A stretch of 64,000 nt of DNA from G963704535 sp963704535 (GCA_963704535.1 OY969916.1:9920001-9984000), one strand, 5' to 3'; shown: positions 8,800-17,000, counted from the first letter of the stretch. Made by a program: numbers and translations. Notes: generated by a model not told the origin, from the sequence alone.

Positions 8800-9908
8800 G
8801 TCCGTTCGACTACATACACCCGCGCCGGCTGCCCCAGCACGACCACCGGGTACTCGGCGCGGCGCTCCAGGCCCTTGACACGCCGCAGTGCCTCCACAAA
8901 CGTGCGCGTATCGCCGGTGAGGGCCACCAGCCGTGAGCCTGGGCGCAGCACCCGCGCCGTCTCGCGCAGCACAGCCGGGTAGAGCGCACGATTGCCCTCG
9001 ATCGTCCCGATCTGCCGACCGAACGGCAGGTTCACCGCTGCCGCCGTCGCTGACGCGGCGTCGAGCGGCAGATCGCGGGCATCCCAGCGGCGCACCTCGA
9101 TCGGCTTGTAGCGCGAGCCGATATTGCTCAACGCCACCGCCACCGCCTCCTCGCGCGCGTCGCCACCCAGCAGTTGCCGGTAGCGCCCGGCGTACGCCCG
9201 CTCGATCAGGAGCGTCCCGGCGCCACACATCGGGTCAAGGAAGACATCGTCATCCGCAGGCTGGGTGAGCCAGACCAGCGCCGCCGCCGGCGCCGGACGG
9301 AGCGAGGCCGGCAGGTGTTCAAGCTTGTACTCGCGGTGGCGCATGCGCTCATCGCTCAGGCGCAGCGCCAGCAGCGCCTCGCTGCGCCCCGAGCCTACGG
9401 CCCCGTCCGACAGCAGGGTCAGCCAGAACTCTAGCCCGCCCTCTTCATCCAGCCGCCACTTATGGTCGGCCCGGCCCTCGATCGCCCGCTCGATAATCCG
9501 CTGGGCGTCAACCCGCCGGTAGGCCGCCTGCCCGACCTGCCGCGCGATAACGCGAAAGTGGAGCTTTCCGTGGCCGCCCCGGCCAGGCCGGAGCTTGCGA
9601 ACCAGGTGCAGGCCAGCCTCGACAGCCGTCGCGCGGGCTGTGGCGGCTTCGAGCTGCCGCAACGCCTCGCGCGTCGGCGGCAGCTCGGGCAGCGTCATGA
9701 CCAGGAAGAACAGGTCCTCGATCGTTCGCAGCGCCAGCAGATCCTCCACCTCGCCGGGGTACTCGAACAACACCATGCCGTTCTTATCGGCCACGGTGCG
9801 GGTGCCGCGCACGACGGCATCCTCAAGGCTGCGCGCGATCTCGTCGGCAGCGATGGCCTCGAAGCCGGGCTGGGTCTGAGCGATATAGATCGATTTTAGG
9901 CGTTTCAT
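8796..9908 (-). CDS. THUMP-domain class I RNA methyltransferase (TrmN/Trm14-like)
   Basis: 370 residues. The N-terminal half matches a ferredoxin-like plus THUMP RNA-binding module (QTQPGFEAIAADEI; LHFRVIARQVGQAAYRR). The C-terminal half is a Rossmann methyltransferase with the SAM motif DPMCGAGTLLIERA and catalytic motif NLPFG in place of NPPY. That layout is that of enzymes making N2-methylguanosine in tRNA (Trm14/TrmN, position 6) or in 23S rRNA (RlmL family); the short single-domain form favours tRNA. The base modified is inferred, not seen. It converges on EF-P and is followed on its own strand's upstream side by a GGAGATT hairpin. Confidence 0.82.
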   Translation of the reverse strand: MKRLKSIYIAQTQPGFEAIAADEIARSLEDAVVRGTRTVADKNGMVLFEYPGEVEDLLALRTIEDLFFLVMTLPELPPTREALRQLEAATARATAVEAGLHLVRKLRPGRGGHGKLHFRVIARQVGQAAYRRVDAQRIIERAIEGRADHKWRLDEEGGLEFWLTLLSDGAVGSGRSEALLALRLSDERMRHREYKLEHLPASLRPAPAAALVWLTQPADDDVFLDPMCGAGTLLIERAYAGRYRQLLGGDAREEAVAVALSNIGSRYKPIEVRRWDARDLPLDAASATAAAVNLPFGRQIGTIEGNRALYPAVLRETARVLRPGSRLVALTGDTRTFVEALRRVKGLERRAEYPVVVLGQPARVYVVERT

Positions 9909-9912
9909 ATCT

Positions 9913-9982
9913 ACTGGAGATTGGAGATTGGAGATTGGAGATTAACGAGCCTCCAATCTCCAATCTCCAATCTCTCATCTCC
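9913..9982. repeat. GGAGATT heptad hairpin
   Basis: About four GGAGATT units face about four AATCTCC units around AACGAGC. The long imperfect hairpin fills the gap between two minus-strand genes and may act as a terminator or processing site. Confidence 0.8.
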
Positions 9983-10920
9983 TACAGCGTTGCCCAGGTT
10001 GCTAGCTGGGCCGACAGATCGTTGAGCTCCGGCTGGCCGACCGGATGAAGCAGCCGCCCAATCGCCTCGCGCAGCGCCGCGAGCTGGCCGGCGGACGGCG
10101 GCGCCGAGGTCAGCGCGAGCGCGGCGCGCAGTAGCCCGCCGTAGGCCGCGACGAGATCGCCGGCAGCGCGCGGCGCTGCGCCGAGCCGGCCCAAGTCGGC
10201 CTCGACCTGGGCGCGTGCGGCAGCCCAGTCCACCACGCCGGGCATCTGCGCGACGACCAGAATCAGCCGGTCGAGCCGCTCGACAGTGGCCTGGCGCGAG
10301 TCCGTGGTCTGTGGTCCGTGGTCCGTTGGACCCGTCTCCCTCTCCGCGATTGGAGATTGGAGATTGGAGATTGGAGATTGCTCGTTCTCCCCCTCTCCCT
10401 CTCCCCCTCGCTCAGGGTTCGTCGGCGGGGCGGCCACGGAGGGTTCGCCGTACAGGGTCTCGGTGGGCGGCAGCAGCTCGATGATCCGGGGCAGCGCGGT
10501 TCCGAGGAGTGCGTCGATCTCGCGGGCATAGGTCATCCAGGCGCCGAGCTGCATCTTGAAGGGGTCGGGGATGTCGCGTGGCCGGCCGGCGAGTTCGCCC
10601 AGCGTCATGATCCGATCGACCGCTTCCGGGTAGCGCGCTTGTATCACCAAGGCCGTGCCGCGGTCAATCGCCAGGAGCAGCGCGGCGCCGCGCGCGAGAT
10701 CGTCGGTGAGGGTGCGCGCCTGGTGGGCCGCGATATCCATGCCGAGGTGGGCCATCGTGTCACGGGCCTCGGCTTGGGCAGGCTCGCCGTCGTAGCCGAG
10801 CACCCCGGCCGACTCGACCGGCCAGGGCAGGGCGCGGGCCGCGAGGTGCCGCCGCAGCAGCGCCGCCGCCATTGGCGCCCGCCCGGTGTCGGCCCCGCCG
10901 ACCAGCAAGATCAATGTCAT
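9982..10920 (-). CDS. LMW protein-tyrosine-phosphatase-like protein lacking the catalytic Cys
   Basis: 312 residues. Residues 1-145 follow the low-molecular-weight phosphatase/arsenate reductase fold, but the P-loop V-C-x5-R-S reads VGGADTGRAPMA: the nucleophilic Cys is Gly. The IPDPF segment that supplies the acid Asp is kept. The protein is therefore probably a non-catalytic binding protein (inference). A ~60-residue low-complexity stretch encoded by dispersed repeats (10298-10470) separates this from a helical C-terminal domain of ~110 residues with no recognised family. The ATG is at 10920. Confidence 0.65.
   Translation of the reverse strand: MTLILLVGGADTGRAPMAAALLRRHLAARALPWPVESAGVLGYDGEPAQAEARDTMAHLGMDIAAHQARTLTDDLARGAALLLAIDRGTALVIQARYPEAVDRIMTLGELAGRPRDIPDPFKMQLGAWMTYAREIDALLGTALPRIIELLPPTETLYGEPSVAAPPTNPERGGEGEGENEQSPISNLQSPIAERETGPTDHGPQTTDSRQATVERLDRLILVVAQMPGVVDWAAARAQVEADLGRLGAAPRAAGDLVAAYGGLLRAALALTSAPPSAGQLAALREAIGRLLHPVGQPELNDLSAQLATWATL
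10298..10470. repeat. Repeat cluster inside a coding gene (GGTCCGT, GGAGATT, GGCCACGGAGGG units)
   Basis: Inside the phosphatase-like gene lie GTGGTCCGTGGTCCGTT, four GGAGATT units and a copy of the GCGGCCACGGAGGG...GCCGTACAGGGT motif. All are otherwise intergenic repeat families in this window. The reading frame is kept through the block. Confidence 0.8.
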
Positions 10921-10990
10921 CGTATGTCCTTCCGAAACGGCTCTCGACGGGGCGATTATAGCACAGGCCCACCTTCGGCACGGATGGGGC

Positions 10991-11037
10991 TTAGTACTGA
11001 TACTAATCGCGGTTAGTACCTTTGATTGATAGTCAAA
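10991..11037. promoter_or_regulatory. Cluster of short inverted repeats
   Basis: TTAGTA-N4-TACTAA (10991-11006) and TTTGA-N7-TCAAA (11021-11037), with GGTTAGTACC between them. They lie upstream of a predicted small transcript and of the phosphatase-like gene, so could be operators; no regulator is adjacent. Confidence 0.35.
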
Positions 11038-11066
11038 CCGGCACGTGAAGAGTATATTATGTGCAA

Positions 11067-11137
11067 CTCCTTTCTTCTCCTCTCACCCTCCTTCACCAGA
11101 AGGCCCCGGTCTTTCGACCGGGGCCTTCTGGTTTTTT
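11067..11137 (+). ncRNA. Candidate small RNA with orphan strong terminator
   Basis: A weak promoter (GTCAAA 11032-11037, 17-base spacer, TATTAT 11055-11060) is followed by about 30 pyrimidine-rich bases (CTCCTTTCTTCTCC and CCCTCC) and a strong terminator. Both flanking protein genes are on the other strand, so the terminator has no gene to serve. The pyrimidine stretch contains CTCCTT, complementary to a Shine-Dalgarno. The existence of a transcript is an inference. Confidence 0.4.
11096..11137 (+). terminator. Rho-independent terminator
   Basis: A perfect 16-bp stem (11096-11111 with 11116-11131), loop TTTC, then six T. It works only in the plus direction. Confidence 0.85.
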
Positions 11138-11213
11138 AGACCAGGTTTCGGATAGCGCCGTTCTATTTTACAGTGTGAGTGGGGGGCTGGCTCCTCAAAC
11201 TCCCTTTCCCCCT
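11138..11213. repeat. MITE/G-family palindrome copy
   Basis: AGACCAGGTTTCGG...CCGTTCTATTTTACAGTGTGAGTGGGG...CTCCTCAAACTCCC, a longer copy that contains both the AGACAAGGTT-type end and the G/C core. Confidence 0.65.
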
Positions 11214-11232
11214 GCTGCGACAATTTTCAGAT

Positions 11233-12855
11233 TTAGGTTGGAGATGTTTGCTCCACCTTCGCCGCGCCGCCCTCGAAACTGATCACCACCGAACTGGGCT
11301 TGATCGGGGTGGGGATCTCGTCGCGGCGCATGATCTTGGTGCGCATCTCCGGGCCACACGCCAGCTTGATGGCCGCCTCGACGTGCGGCGCGGCCATTGG
11401 CGGCTCGACGACGATGATCCGGCGCCAATCCCGCCGCTCCGCGCAGGCCGACTCGGCGGCGCGCAGTAGGCTGCCGCCCGGCCCGCCAGCCGCGGCAAAG
11501 CGCTGCTCGCGGGCGCCAAGCTCGCTGGCAGCCGCCACCGCGAGTAGAATGATCACGACCCACCGAGCGGGATGGGGGATGGAAGATGGAGGATGGAGGA
11601 TGGAGGATCGCACGGTGCTATTCAGTCCCAGGGCCATGAGCAGTGCCGCAGCCATCGCCGGCAAGTATAGATAGCGCGAGTCGGGCGGCGACACAAACGG
11701 CGCGGTGGGAAGCAGCGTCAGCAGCAGTGCCAGCACGAGCCTTCTGGCGATCGGCCCCCGCAGGATGCACATGGCCACGAGCACCAGGGCGATCATCGCT
11801 CCTACCGGGACCAGCCACGCCGCATCGGCGTGCTCGGTGCCGGGCAGCGGCGCGGCGATCAGCGCCAGGCTGCGTAGTGGATTCAGGGCGAGCTGCGGGC
11901 CGAGCCCGTACCCGCCCGCTTGCAGCAGGTAGTTGCGCCGCTCGACCGCGACTTGGAGCGCGATGTAGGCGCCGGTCAGCAGGGCGGGGAGCAGGTAGGG
12001 TGTGAAACGTGAAGCGTGGAGCGTGAAGCGTGAAACGTGTTGCGTGTTGCGTGTTGCGTGTTGCGTGACGTTTTGTTCTTTGTTCCTTGTTCTTTGTTCT
12101 TGGCGCGTAGCGCTATCCATCAGCAGCAGCAGCGGCAGCCCCAGCGCAGCGCTCTCCTTCGCCAGCAGCGCCAGCCCTAGCGCGATGGTCGCGAGGACGA
12201 TCCTGAGCCAGCTCCGCCCGCTCTCTTGGCGGCCATTCTCTCGGCGGCCACGGAGGGCCTGCCGTACGGGTTCTTCTTCGGTGGTCGGCCGGAGCCAGAG
12301 ATGCAGCATGGCCAGCAGCAGCGCCGCAGCCAGCAGCTCGCTCTGGGCGGAGATCCACGCGACCGCCTCGAACGGCGCCGGGTGCAGCAGTACGATGCCG
12401 CCCGCGAGCAGCGCTGGGAGGAATGGAGAATTGAAAATTGAAAATTGAGAATGGCGCGGAGATTGGCCCGTTCTCAATTCTACATTCTCAATTCTCAATT
12501 TTAGCACTAGCGCCCCCAGCAGCGCCGCGTTGAGCAGGTGCAGCGCCAGCGTCACCAGGTGGTAGCCGCGCGGGTCGAGGCCGAACAGCCGTTGCTGCCC
12601 CCAGAATAGCAGCCAGACTAGCGGCCGGTAGAAGTGGGTCTGCGCGCTGGCGTCGAAGGCGGTGTGCAGCACCTGGCCCGCTTCTAGATCGCGCACACTG
12701 AGCAGCCACTGGTAGTCGTCGGCGACGAAGGAGCGCGCCGGCAGGCTGCGATAGGCGTAGAGCGCCAGCGCGAGGGCGCCGAGCGCTACCAGGCCGATCG
12801 GCAGCCTGCGCCGCAGGTAGACGGCGGTGCTCCTGAGAAAAAAGCTATCAACCAT
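11233..12855 (-). CDS. Polytopic membrane protein, glycosyltransferase-39/TMTC-like
   Basis: 540 residues with about nine to eleven hydrophobic segments. The N-terminal loop with FVADDYQWLL and HFYRPLVWLLFW...YHLVTLALHLLNA resembles the first luminal loop of polyprenol-dependent mannosyltransferases (PMT/TMTC type), where an acidic pair is catalytic. A transferase role on surface glycans is inferred. Three stretches encode low-complexity text that comes from dispersed repeats: 11572-11610, 11999-12108 and 12421-12502, plus a short motif at 12238-12275. All keep frame and fall in predicted loops between membrane segments. The C-terminal ~90 residues are soluble. Confidence 0.65.
   Translation of the reverse strand: MVDSFFLRSTAVYLRRRLPIGLVALGALALALYAYRSLPARSFVADDYQWLLSVRDLEAGQVLHTAFDASAQTHFYRPLVWLLFWGQQRLFGLDPRGYHLVTLALHLLNAALLGALVLKLRIENVELRTGQSPRHSQFSIFNSPFLPALLAGGIVLLHPAPFEAVAWISAQSELLAAALLLAMLHLWLRPTTEEEPVRQALRGRRENGRQESGRSWLRIVLATIALGLALLAKESAALGLPLLLLMDSATRQEQRTRNKEQNVTQHATRNTQHVSRFTLHASRFTPYLLPALLTGAYIALQVAVERRNYLLQAGGYGLGPQLALNPLRSLALIAAPLPGTEHADAAWLVPVGAMIALVLVAMCILRGPIARRLVLALLLTLLPTAPFVSPPDSRYLYLPAMAAALLMALGLNSTVRSSILHPPSSIPHPARWVVIILLAVAAASELGAREQRFAAAGGPGGSLLRAAESACAERRDWRRIIVVEPPMAAPHVEAAIKLACGPEMRTKIMRRDEIPTPIKPSSVVISFEGGAAKVEQTSPT
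11572..11610. repeat. GGATGGA heptads inside coding sequence
   Basis: Four to five GGATGGA-type units in frame within the membrane-protein gene; on the coding strand they read as SSILHPPSSIPHP. Confidence 0.8.
11999..12108. repeat. Heptad repeats (GTGAAAC, TGCGTGT, TTGTTCT) inside coding sequence
   Basis: Three unit types in a row, each seen elsewhere between genes, here in frame within the membrane-protein gene and encoding about 36 residues such as QHATRNTQHVSRFTLHASRF. Confidence 0.8.
12238..12275. repeat. GGCCACGGAGGG motif copy inside coding sequence
   Basis: CGGCCACGGAGGGCCTGCCG followed by TACGGGTTCTT, one of five copies of this dispersed motif (others near 10427, 26102, 28848 and 31828). 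Confidence 0.7.
12421..12502. repeat. AATTCTC/GAGAATT heptads inside coding sequence
   Basis: GAAAATTGAAAATTGAGAAT faces TTCTCAATTC...ATTCTCAATTCTCAATT in the same gene, forming an inverted repeat in frame. Confidence 0.8.
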
Positions 12856-12904
12856 TCAATGAGTTCATCCTGATCCAGCTTGCCGAGCCGCTTCGGGTTG
12901 GATG

Positions 12905-12948
12905 GGGTGATTTGGAGGGGCAGCCCCCTCCAAGCCTCCCCTTTCGCG
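12905..12948. repeat. G/C palindrome repeat (family G)
   Basis: TTTGGAGGGGCAGCCCCCTC followed by CAAGCCTCCCC. It lies in the gap upstream of the membrane-protein gene. Confidence 0.65.
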
Positions 12949-13036
12949 GAACAATTTGCGCTACGCGGCGGCCCGCGCATTATAGCACGGCTCGCCGCGG
13001 CGCCTGGCTCAGTCGGCCACCCCACCCCGCCGACGA

Positions 13037-13171
13037 TCAGCGCCTGGCCGACCGCCCACCCGCCGCCCAGCCCCAGCCGCCGCGCCCCTCCGCGTTGGGA
13101 TGCCCGTGCAGGAGCACCAGCAGGAGCAGGGCGGCGGCCAGGCCGTAAAGCGCGTAGGCCAGCCTGTGCAT
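13037..13171 (-). CDS. Possible 44-residue single-span membrane peptide
   Basis: ATG at 13171 gives MHRLAYALYGLAAALLLLVL, a convincing short basic start plus one membrane helix, then LHGHPNAEGR and a Gly/Trp-rich tail to the TGA. In the +1 frame after residue ~30 the text continues hydrophobic (GLGLGGGWAVGQALIVGGVG), so this may be a longer small membrane protein with a frameshift. There is no recognised family, and apart from this ORF and two G-family repeats the gap 12856-13265 holds nothing I can support. Confidence 0.3.
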   Translation of the reverse strand: MHRLAYALYGLAAALLLLVLLHGHPNAEGRGGWGWAAGGRSARR

Positions 13172-13185
13172 AGGGTGGTCCTTTG

Positions 13186-13267
13186 GCAAGGTTTCGGCAG
13201 AGCCGTTCTACTTTACAATGTGGGTGGGGAGAGACTGAGGGGACTGGCCCCTCAAACCCCCTTTTTT
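13186..13267. repeat. MITE/G-family palindrome copy
   Basis: GCAAGGTTTCGG...GCCGTTCTACTTTACAATG...GACTGAGGGGACTGGCCCCTC then six T. It overlaps the stop of the next minus-strand gene and could serve as its terminator. Confidence 0.7.
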
Positions 13268-13568
13268 ATGCCCCGGTGCCTCCTGGTGGTTCATCTCCCG
13301 ACGACCACCAGTTGTCGGCCCAGGAGAGGCCCTTGATCAGGCTCCAGATCCCGCCGCTGATCAGCAGGCCGATGAAAAGGACGCCGAGCCAGAGAATCAG
13401 TGTCGTCGTCTGCCCGTTGCCAGGTGGACTGAGCGACCGGGTTTGAGGCCATCTTTGCAGCAAGACGATGGCAAACCACAGGATGATGTTGACGAGTATG
13501 AACACTCCGCCGCCGATCAATTGATCGGTCTTTCGCTCGCGGGCCGAGGTGTAGACTTTGCGCTTCAT
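13266..13568 (-). CDS. Small two-span membrane protein
   Basis: 100 residues with a basic N-terminus (MKRKVYTSARERKTD), two hydrophobic segments (FILVNIILWFAIVLLQ and LILWLGVLFIGLLISGGIW) and a Gly/Pro-rich tail. No family recognised. It starts 21 bases after the stop of the WD40 gene on the same strand, so the two are probably co-transcribed and may act together at the membrane. Its end overlaps the dispersed palindrome. Plausible composition and a clean start support it as real, but function is unknown. Confidence 0.55.
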   Translation of the reverse strand: MKRKVYTSARERKTDQLIGGGVFILVNIILWFAIVLLQRWPQTRSLSPPGNGQTTTLILWLGVLFIGLLISGGIWSLIKGLSWADNWWSSGDEPPGGTGA

Positions 13569-13589
13569 GCCGGCCGTCCGCTCGCCGTT

Positions 13590-15506
13590 CTACCGGGCCA
13601 TAGCCCACAAGAACACCCGCCGGTTCTGCCCGACCGCCGCCAGCGTCGCGCCATTGGGGGCGAAGGCGACGCTGACCATGCCGGGCCGGTCGTCGCCCTC
13701 GGTGCCGATCAGCGTGCTCAATGCCGCGCCGTCGCCGACGCGCCACACACGCACCGTGCCGTCGAAGGATGCGGCAGCCAGCGTGCGACCGTCGGGGGCG
13801 AAGGCGACATCGTAGACCCAGTGCTCGGGGCCATTCAATGTTTGGAGCGGCTTCCAGCCGACGACGCGCCAGACCCGCACGGTCTTATCGGCCGACCCGG
13901 CCGCAAGCATCGCGCCATCACGCGAGAAGGCGACGCTGGTGATCGGAAGCTCCTGGGTCAGAAGCGTGCGGATCGGTTTGCCGTCCGCCGCGCGCCAGAG
14001 CCGCAGGGTGCCGTCTTTAGCCGCCGTGGCGAGGAGCGAGCCATCGGGCGAAAAGGCTGTTTTGTACAATGGCCCGGTGTGCCCTTTGAGGATGTACAGC
14101 AGCTTCCCATCGGCCACGCGCCAGACCCGCACGGTCGTATCCTCTGACGACGACGCCAGCAGCTTGCCGTCAGGCGAGAACGTGACCTTGACGACACTGG
14201 CAGTGTGGCCGTTCAGTGTTCGGATGTGCGCGCCGTCGGCTACGCGCCACAGGCGCACGGTCTTGTCGTTCGACGCCGAGGCCAGCAGCTTGCCGTCAGG
14301 CGAAAACGCGGTGCCGAAGACATAGCTGGTATGCCCACTCAAAGTTCGCGTCGGCACCCCATCGCTCAGGCGCCAGATCCGCAGCGTGCCGTCGGCCGAG
14401 GCCGAGGCCAGGTGCTTGCCGTCGGGCGCGAAGGCGACATCCCAGACCGAACTGGTATGCCCCTCCAACGTGTGCAGCCCGGCCTCCTGCCGCGCCGGCA
14501 CATCGACCATGCTGCGAGGTGCGGGCCGCCCGAACACGTACACAAGCACGGCTGCCAGAATTATCGTTGTCGCGATCTCGACGATGCGAAACACTGGGCC
14601 GGTCTTCTTGAGCGACCACGCGAGCGGCGAGGGCGGCTTGGCGTCGTCCTCCAACTGCTGTCGGCGCTGCCCGGCCCGCTCGTGCTCCGGCACCGAAAGC
14701 AGCCCCAGCATCTCGAACATCTTCAGCGCGTCACCTTTCTCTTTCCCGCCCGCAGCACGGCGGCGCAGCAGATCGCGCAGCAGCCCGCGATCGGCGGGAG
14801 CGGGCAGGAAGTCCGGCGATAGGTAAACCTCGTCGCCGACCTCGGCGATGTAGCGGGCCGCCGCGCTGTTCTGCCTACGGAGGTGGCCAAGCTGCCCGGC
14901 GAACATCACGTCCACGACCGGCAGCATCCCCCGCCGCTCCAACTCCTCATGCTCATGGCGCTCCTCGGCGATCTCGGCCGGCGCGCGCCTCTGGCGGCGC
15001 AGCTCCTGCCGGATGGAGGCAACCCCCACCGCCACGAACAGCAGCGGGCTGAGTTGGGCGCCGGCCAGCATGCCAAGCTGGCCCCTGGTCGTACCGTACG
15101 CGTCGATCCGCCGAGCCAGCGCCGGGTTCTCCCGGTCGTAGCGAATCCGAACCACCGAGCCGGGCTTGAGCGCCTTTATCCCGTCCGGCAGCGAGCGGTC
15201 CTCTTGGACGAATCGCTGGGGGCGGCCATTCGGCCCCGGCGCCTGGTACTGATAACTGACAAAGTAGATCGTCTTCCGGCTGACAGTCTCGCGCCGCTGT
15301 GCCCCGCCGGCTATGTAGTAATCGCGCACCTCAAGGACCTTGGCCTGGGCGTCGATCCCTGAGCGGTTCAGCCGGTAGGTGATCTGCCACTCCTGCAAGG
15401 ACGATCGGAACAGCACCAAGTAAAAACCGATCATCCAGACCAGGGCGAATAGGATGTAGCCTATGCCGGTCAGGAAACCATTTCGGCGACGTGGGCTTGA
15501 GCGCAT
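13590..15506 (-). CDS. Membrane-anchored WD40-repeat protein
   Basis: 638 residues. The start MRSSPRRRNGFLTGIGYILF at 15506 has AGAGGA just upstream; frames running further up are repeat sequence. One membrane helix near residues 10-30, a beta-rich region (RYDRENPALARRIDAYGTT) resembling DUF3592, a second helix, a cytoplasmic helical part, then a third membrane helix (VEIATTIILAAVLVYVF) and seven WD40 repeats (e.g. GHTSSVWDVAFAPDGKHLAS). The seven repeats would close one beta-propeller, a protein-docking surface. No kinase or protease domain is fused. The partner is unknown; the downstream small membrane protein is a candidate. Confidence 0.82.
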   Translation of the reverse strand: MRSSPRRRNGFLTGIGYILFALVWMIGFYLVLFRSSLQEWQITYRLNRSGIDAQAKVLEVRDYYIAGGAQRRETVSRKTIYFVSYQYQAPGPNGRPQRFVQEDRSLPDGIKALKPGSVVRIRYDRENPALARRIDAYGTTRGQLGMLAGAQLSPLLFVAVGVASIRQELRRQRRAPAEIAEERHEHEELERRGMLPVVDVMFAGQLGHLRRQNSAAARYIAEVGDEVYLSPDFLPAPADRGLLRDLLRRRAAGGKEKGDALKMFEMLGLLSVPEHERAGQRRQQLEDDAKPPSPLAWSLKKTGPVFRIVEIATTIILAAVLVYVFGRPAPRSMVDVPARQEAGLHTLEGHTSSVWDVAFAPDGKHLASASADGTLRIWRLSDGVPTRTLSGHTSYVFGTAFSPDGKLLASASNDKTVRLWRVADGAHIRTLNGHTASVVKVTFSPDGKLLASSSEDTTVRVWRVADGKLLYILKGHTGPLYKTAFSPDGSLLATAAKDGTLRLWRAADGKPIRTLLTQELPITSVAFSRDGAMLAAGSADKTVRVWRVVGWKPLQTLNGPEHWVYDVAFAPDGRTLAAASFDGTVRVWRVGDGAALSTLIGTEGDDRPGMVSVAFAPNGATLAAVGQNRRVFLWAMAR

Positions 15507-15702
15507 GGTTGTATCCTCTGCGATGGAAGCGATGACGGTAGGCAGGTGCGGTAGGCACGCGACCATGGTAAGCGCTCCCACCGGGGGGATGATCACGGTC
15601 GGGTAGCTAAAGAGGTGCGAAATGGGAACTTTAATCAGGGGAGCAGTTGGCCAACCTGGGAGATGCACACAATTATCATTTTTTATCGTCGATTTTTCGC
15701 CC

Positions 15703-16947
15703 GGTAGCGCCCCACTCAACCGTGGTTGGGATCATGTTGATACCGCCGGTCTTTGCTTGGGTGGCCGCCCGCGCCGTTTGGGTGGCACCCAGGGCGGGGG
15801 TGGCACCTGGTAGGTGAGCAGTTCAGCCATCGTCCATTGATGATCACTCAATCCGGTCGCCATCGCCGGCGTTCGTTCCTTCCACTTCAGTCGGGCATCA
15901 CTTGGCGCCTGCTCACGGAGCGTGTCATGAGACCAGCAGAAGTTGTAACAGCTCCCTACCAGCCACATCCCAGCGTTGAGCAAACTCTCGGTGTGAGCAA
16001 TCGCCCTGCCACGCCGCACCAAGCAGGCCAGCGAACTGCGAAACGTGGCGTTCAAGCGTTCAATGTAGGAGGTGTTGATATCCGTCCCAGTGCCAGTCGC
16101 CTCCAGCACCGCCGTGATGGCGACCTGGCTGCCCTGAACAATCCGCCGCTTCACACCGCTGAGGCGGCGCTTGGCGTAGTGCTTGATGAGCTGTCCAATT
16201 AGCAATCCCTCCTCCGCTTCCAGACGAGGTCTGCCGGCCTTACCAGTCGGCACACGCCGCCGAAACACCTTGCGAAAGGCACTGACGTAGCTGCTCAGGC
16301 CGTCCACACAGACCAGGATTGCCGTCGTCAGAGCGCACCCTCGCACCTGCTCGACCAGCGCTGTGATCAGATGACGGTCGCGATGCACACTGATGGCACC
16401 ACCCAGCCACAAGCGCGATGGCACGGCCATCGCCATTGCTTGCCAAACCTTGCTTCCGACCACTTTCACCCACAGTTCGTCGGCTTGTACGTGTTGGAGG
16501 TCGATCTGGCCCTGCTGGACCAGATGCTGGTGAAGCTGCTGAGAGTGCTGGCCGGCACGTCGCAACCAGCTCGCGACCGTACGCTCATCCAGGCCAAAGG
16601 CTGCCTGAGTAGCCTGGGTCGGACAGCCATGCGTAAGCAGGGTCAACACAATCGTGACCAGATCGACCGCCAGCCTCAGACGATAGAATGGCGTGCCAGT
16701 CGTAGCGGCGAAGGTTTTGCCACAAGTGCTACAGCGATAGCGGCGCTCCTTCTGGCTATGGATCGTAATATTGCCCTGGCCCACTTGGCCCCTTGCCGGG
16801 CAGTCCAGGTTATGGCAGAATTGTGCCATTGGGTTCATCTTGGTCCTCCATACGACGAGAGGTGCAAGCCTCGCCGTATAGAATGCCAGATGAGCCCTGT
16901 TTTTTCAAGTGCTGGACCCTTCGACCACGGTTGAAGGGGGTGCTACC
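15703..16947 (-). mobile_element. IS1-like insertion sequence, copy 1 (1245 bp)
   Basis: Ends are imperfect inverted repeats beginning GGTAGCGCCCCACTCAACCG and GGTAGCACCCCCTTCAACCG. The element is flanked by 8-bp direct repeats TTTCGCCC at 15695-15702 and 16948-16955. Eight to nine base duplications and the zinc-finger transposase fit the IS1 family. A near-identical copy lies at 62201-63448. Confidence 0.88.
15732..16838 (-). CDS. IS1-like transposase
   Basis: 368 residues in a single frame. An N-terminal zinc-binding motif (CPARG...YRCSTCGKTF) and a helix-turn-helix (GLDERTVASWLRR) precede a DDE-type catalytic domain (QADELWVKVVG; CVDGLSSY; NTSYIERLNATFRSSLACLV). In classical IS1 the InsA and InsB parts are joined by frameshift; here they are fused. 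The C-terminus is Pro/Arg-rich (PPPPWVPPKRRGRPPKQ). This copy looks intact and could act in trans on the damaged copy near the right end of the window. Confidence 0.88.
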   Translation of the reverse strand: MNPMAQFCHNLDCPARGQVGQGNITIHSQKERRYRCSTCGKTFAATTGTPFYRLRLAVDLVTIVLTLLTHGCPTQATQAAFGLDERTVASWLRRAGQHSQQLHQHLVQQGQIDLQHVQADELWVKVVGSKVWQAMAMAVPSRLWLGGAISVHRDRHLITALVEQVRGCALTTAILVCVDGLSSYVSAFRKVFRRRVPTGKAGRPRLEAEEGLLIGQLIKHYAKRRLSGVKRRIVQGSQVAITAVLEATGTGTDINTSYIERLNATFRSSLACLVRRGRAIAHTESLLNAGMWLVGSCYNFCWSHDTLREQAPSDARLKWKERTPAMATGLSDHQWTMAELLTYQVPPPPWVPPKRRGRPPKQRPAVST

Positions 16948-17000
16948 TTTCGCCCGGCAAGGCGAAAAATCGACGATAAAAGGAAGAAAAGTACCCCACA

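Larger units (their letters stand above)
15681..16981. other. 21-bp-arm hairpin split by an IS1-like element
   Basis: Arms 15681-15701 and 16961-16981 are exact complements of 21 bases (ends TTTTATCG and CGATAAAA). Without the insertion they would be separated by a 6-base loop, forming a strong hairpin downstream of the thiolase gene, probably its terminator. Confidence 0.75.

Noticed and set aside
9913..9982. CRISPR-like repeat array
   Set aside because: Units are 7 bases without spacers and form complementary arms; no cas genes in the window.
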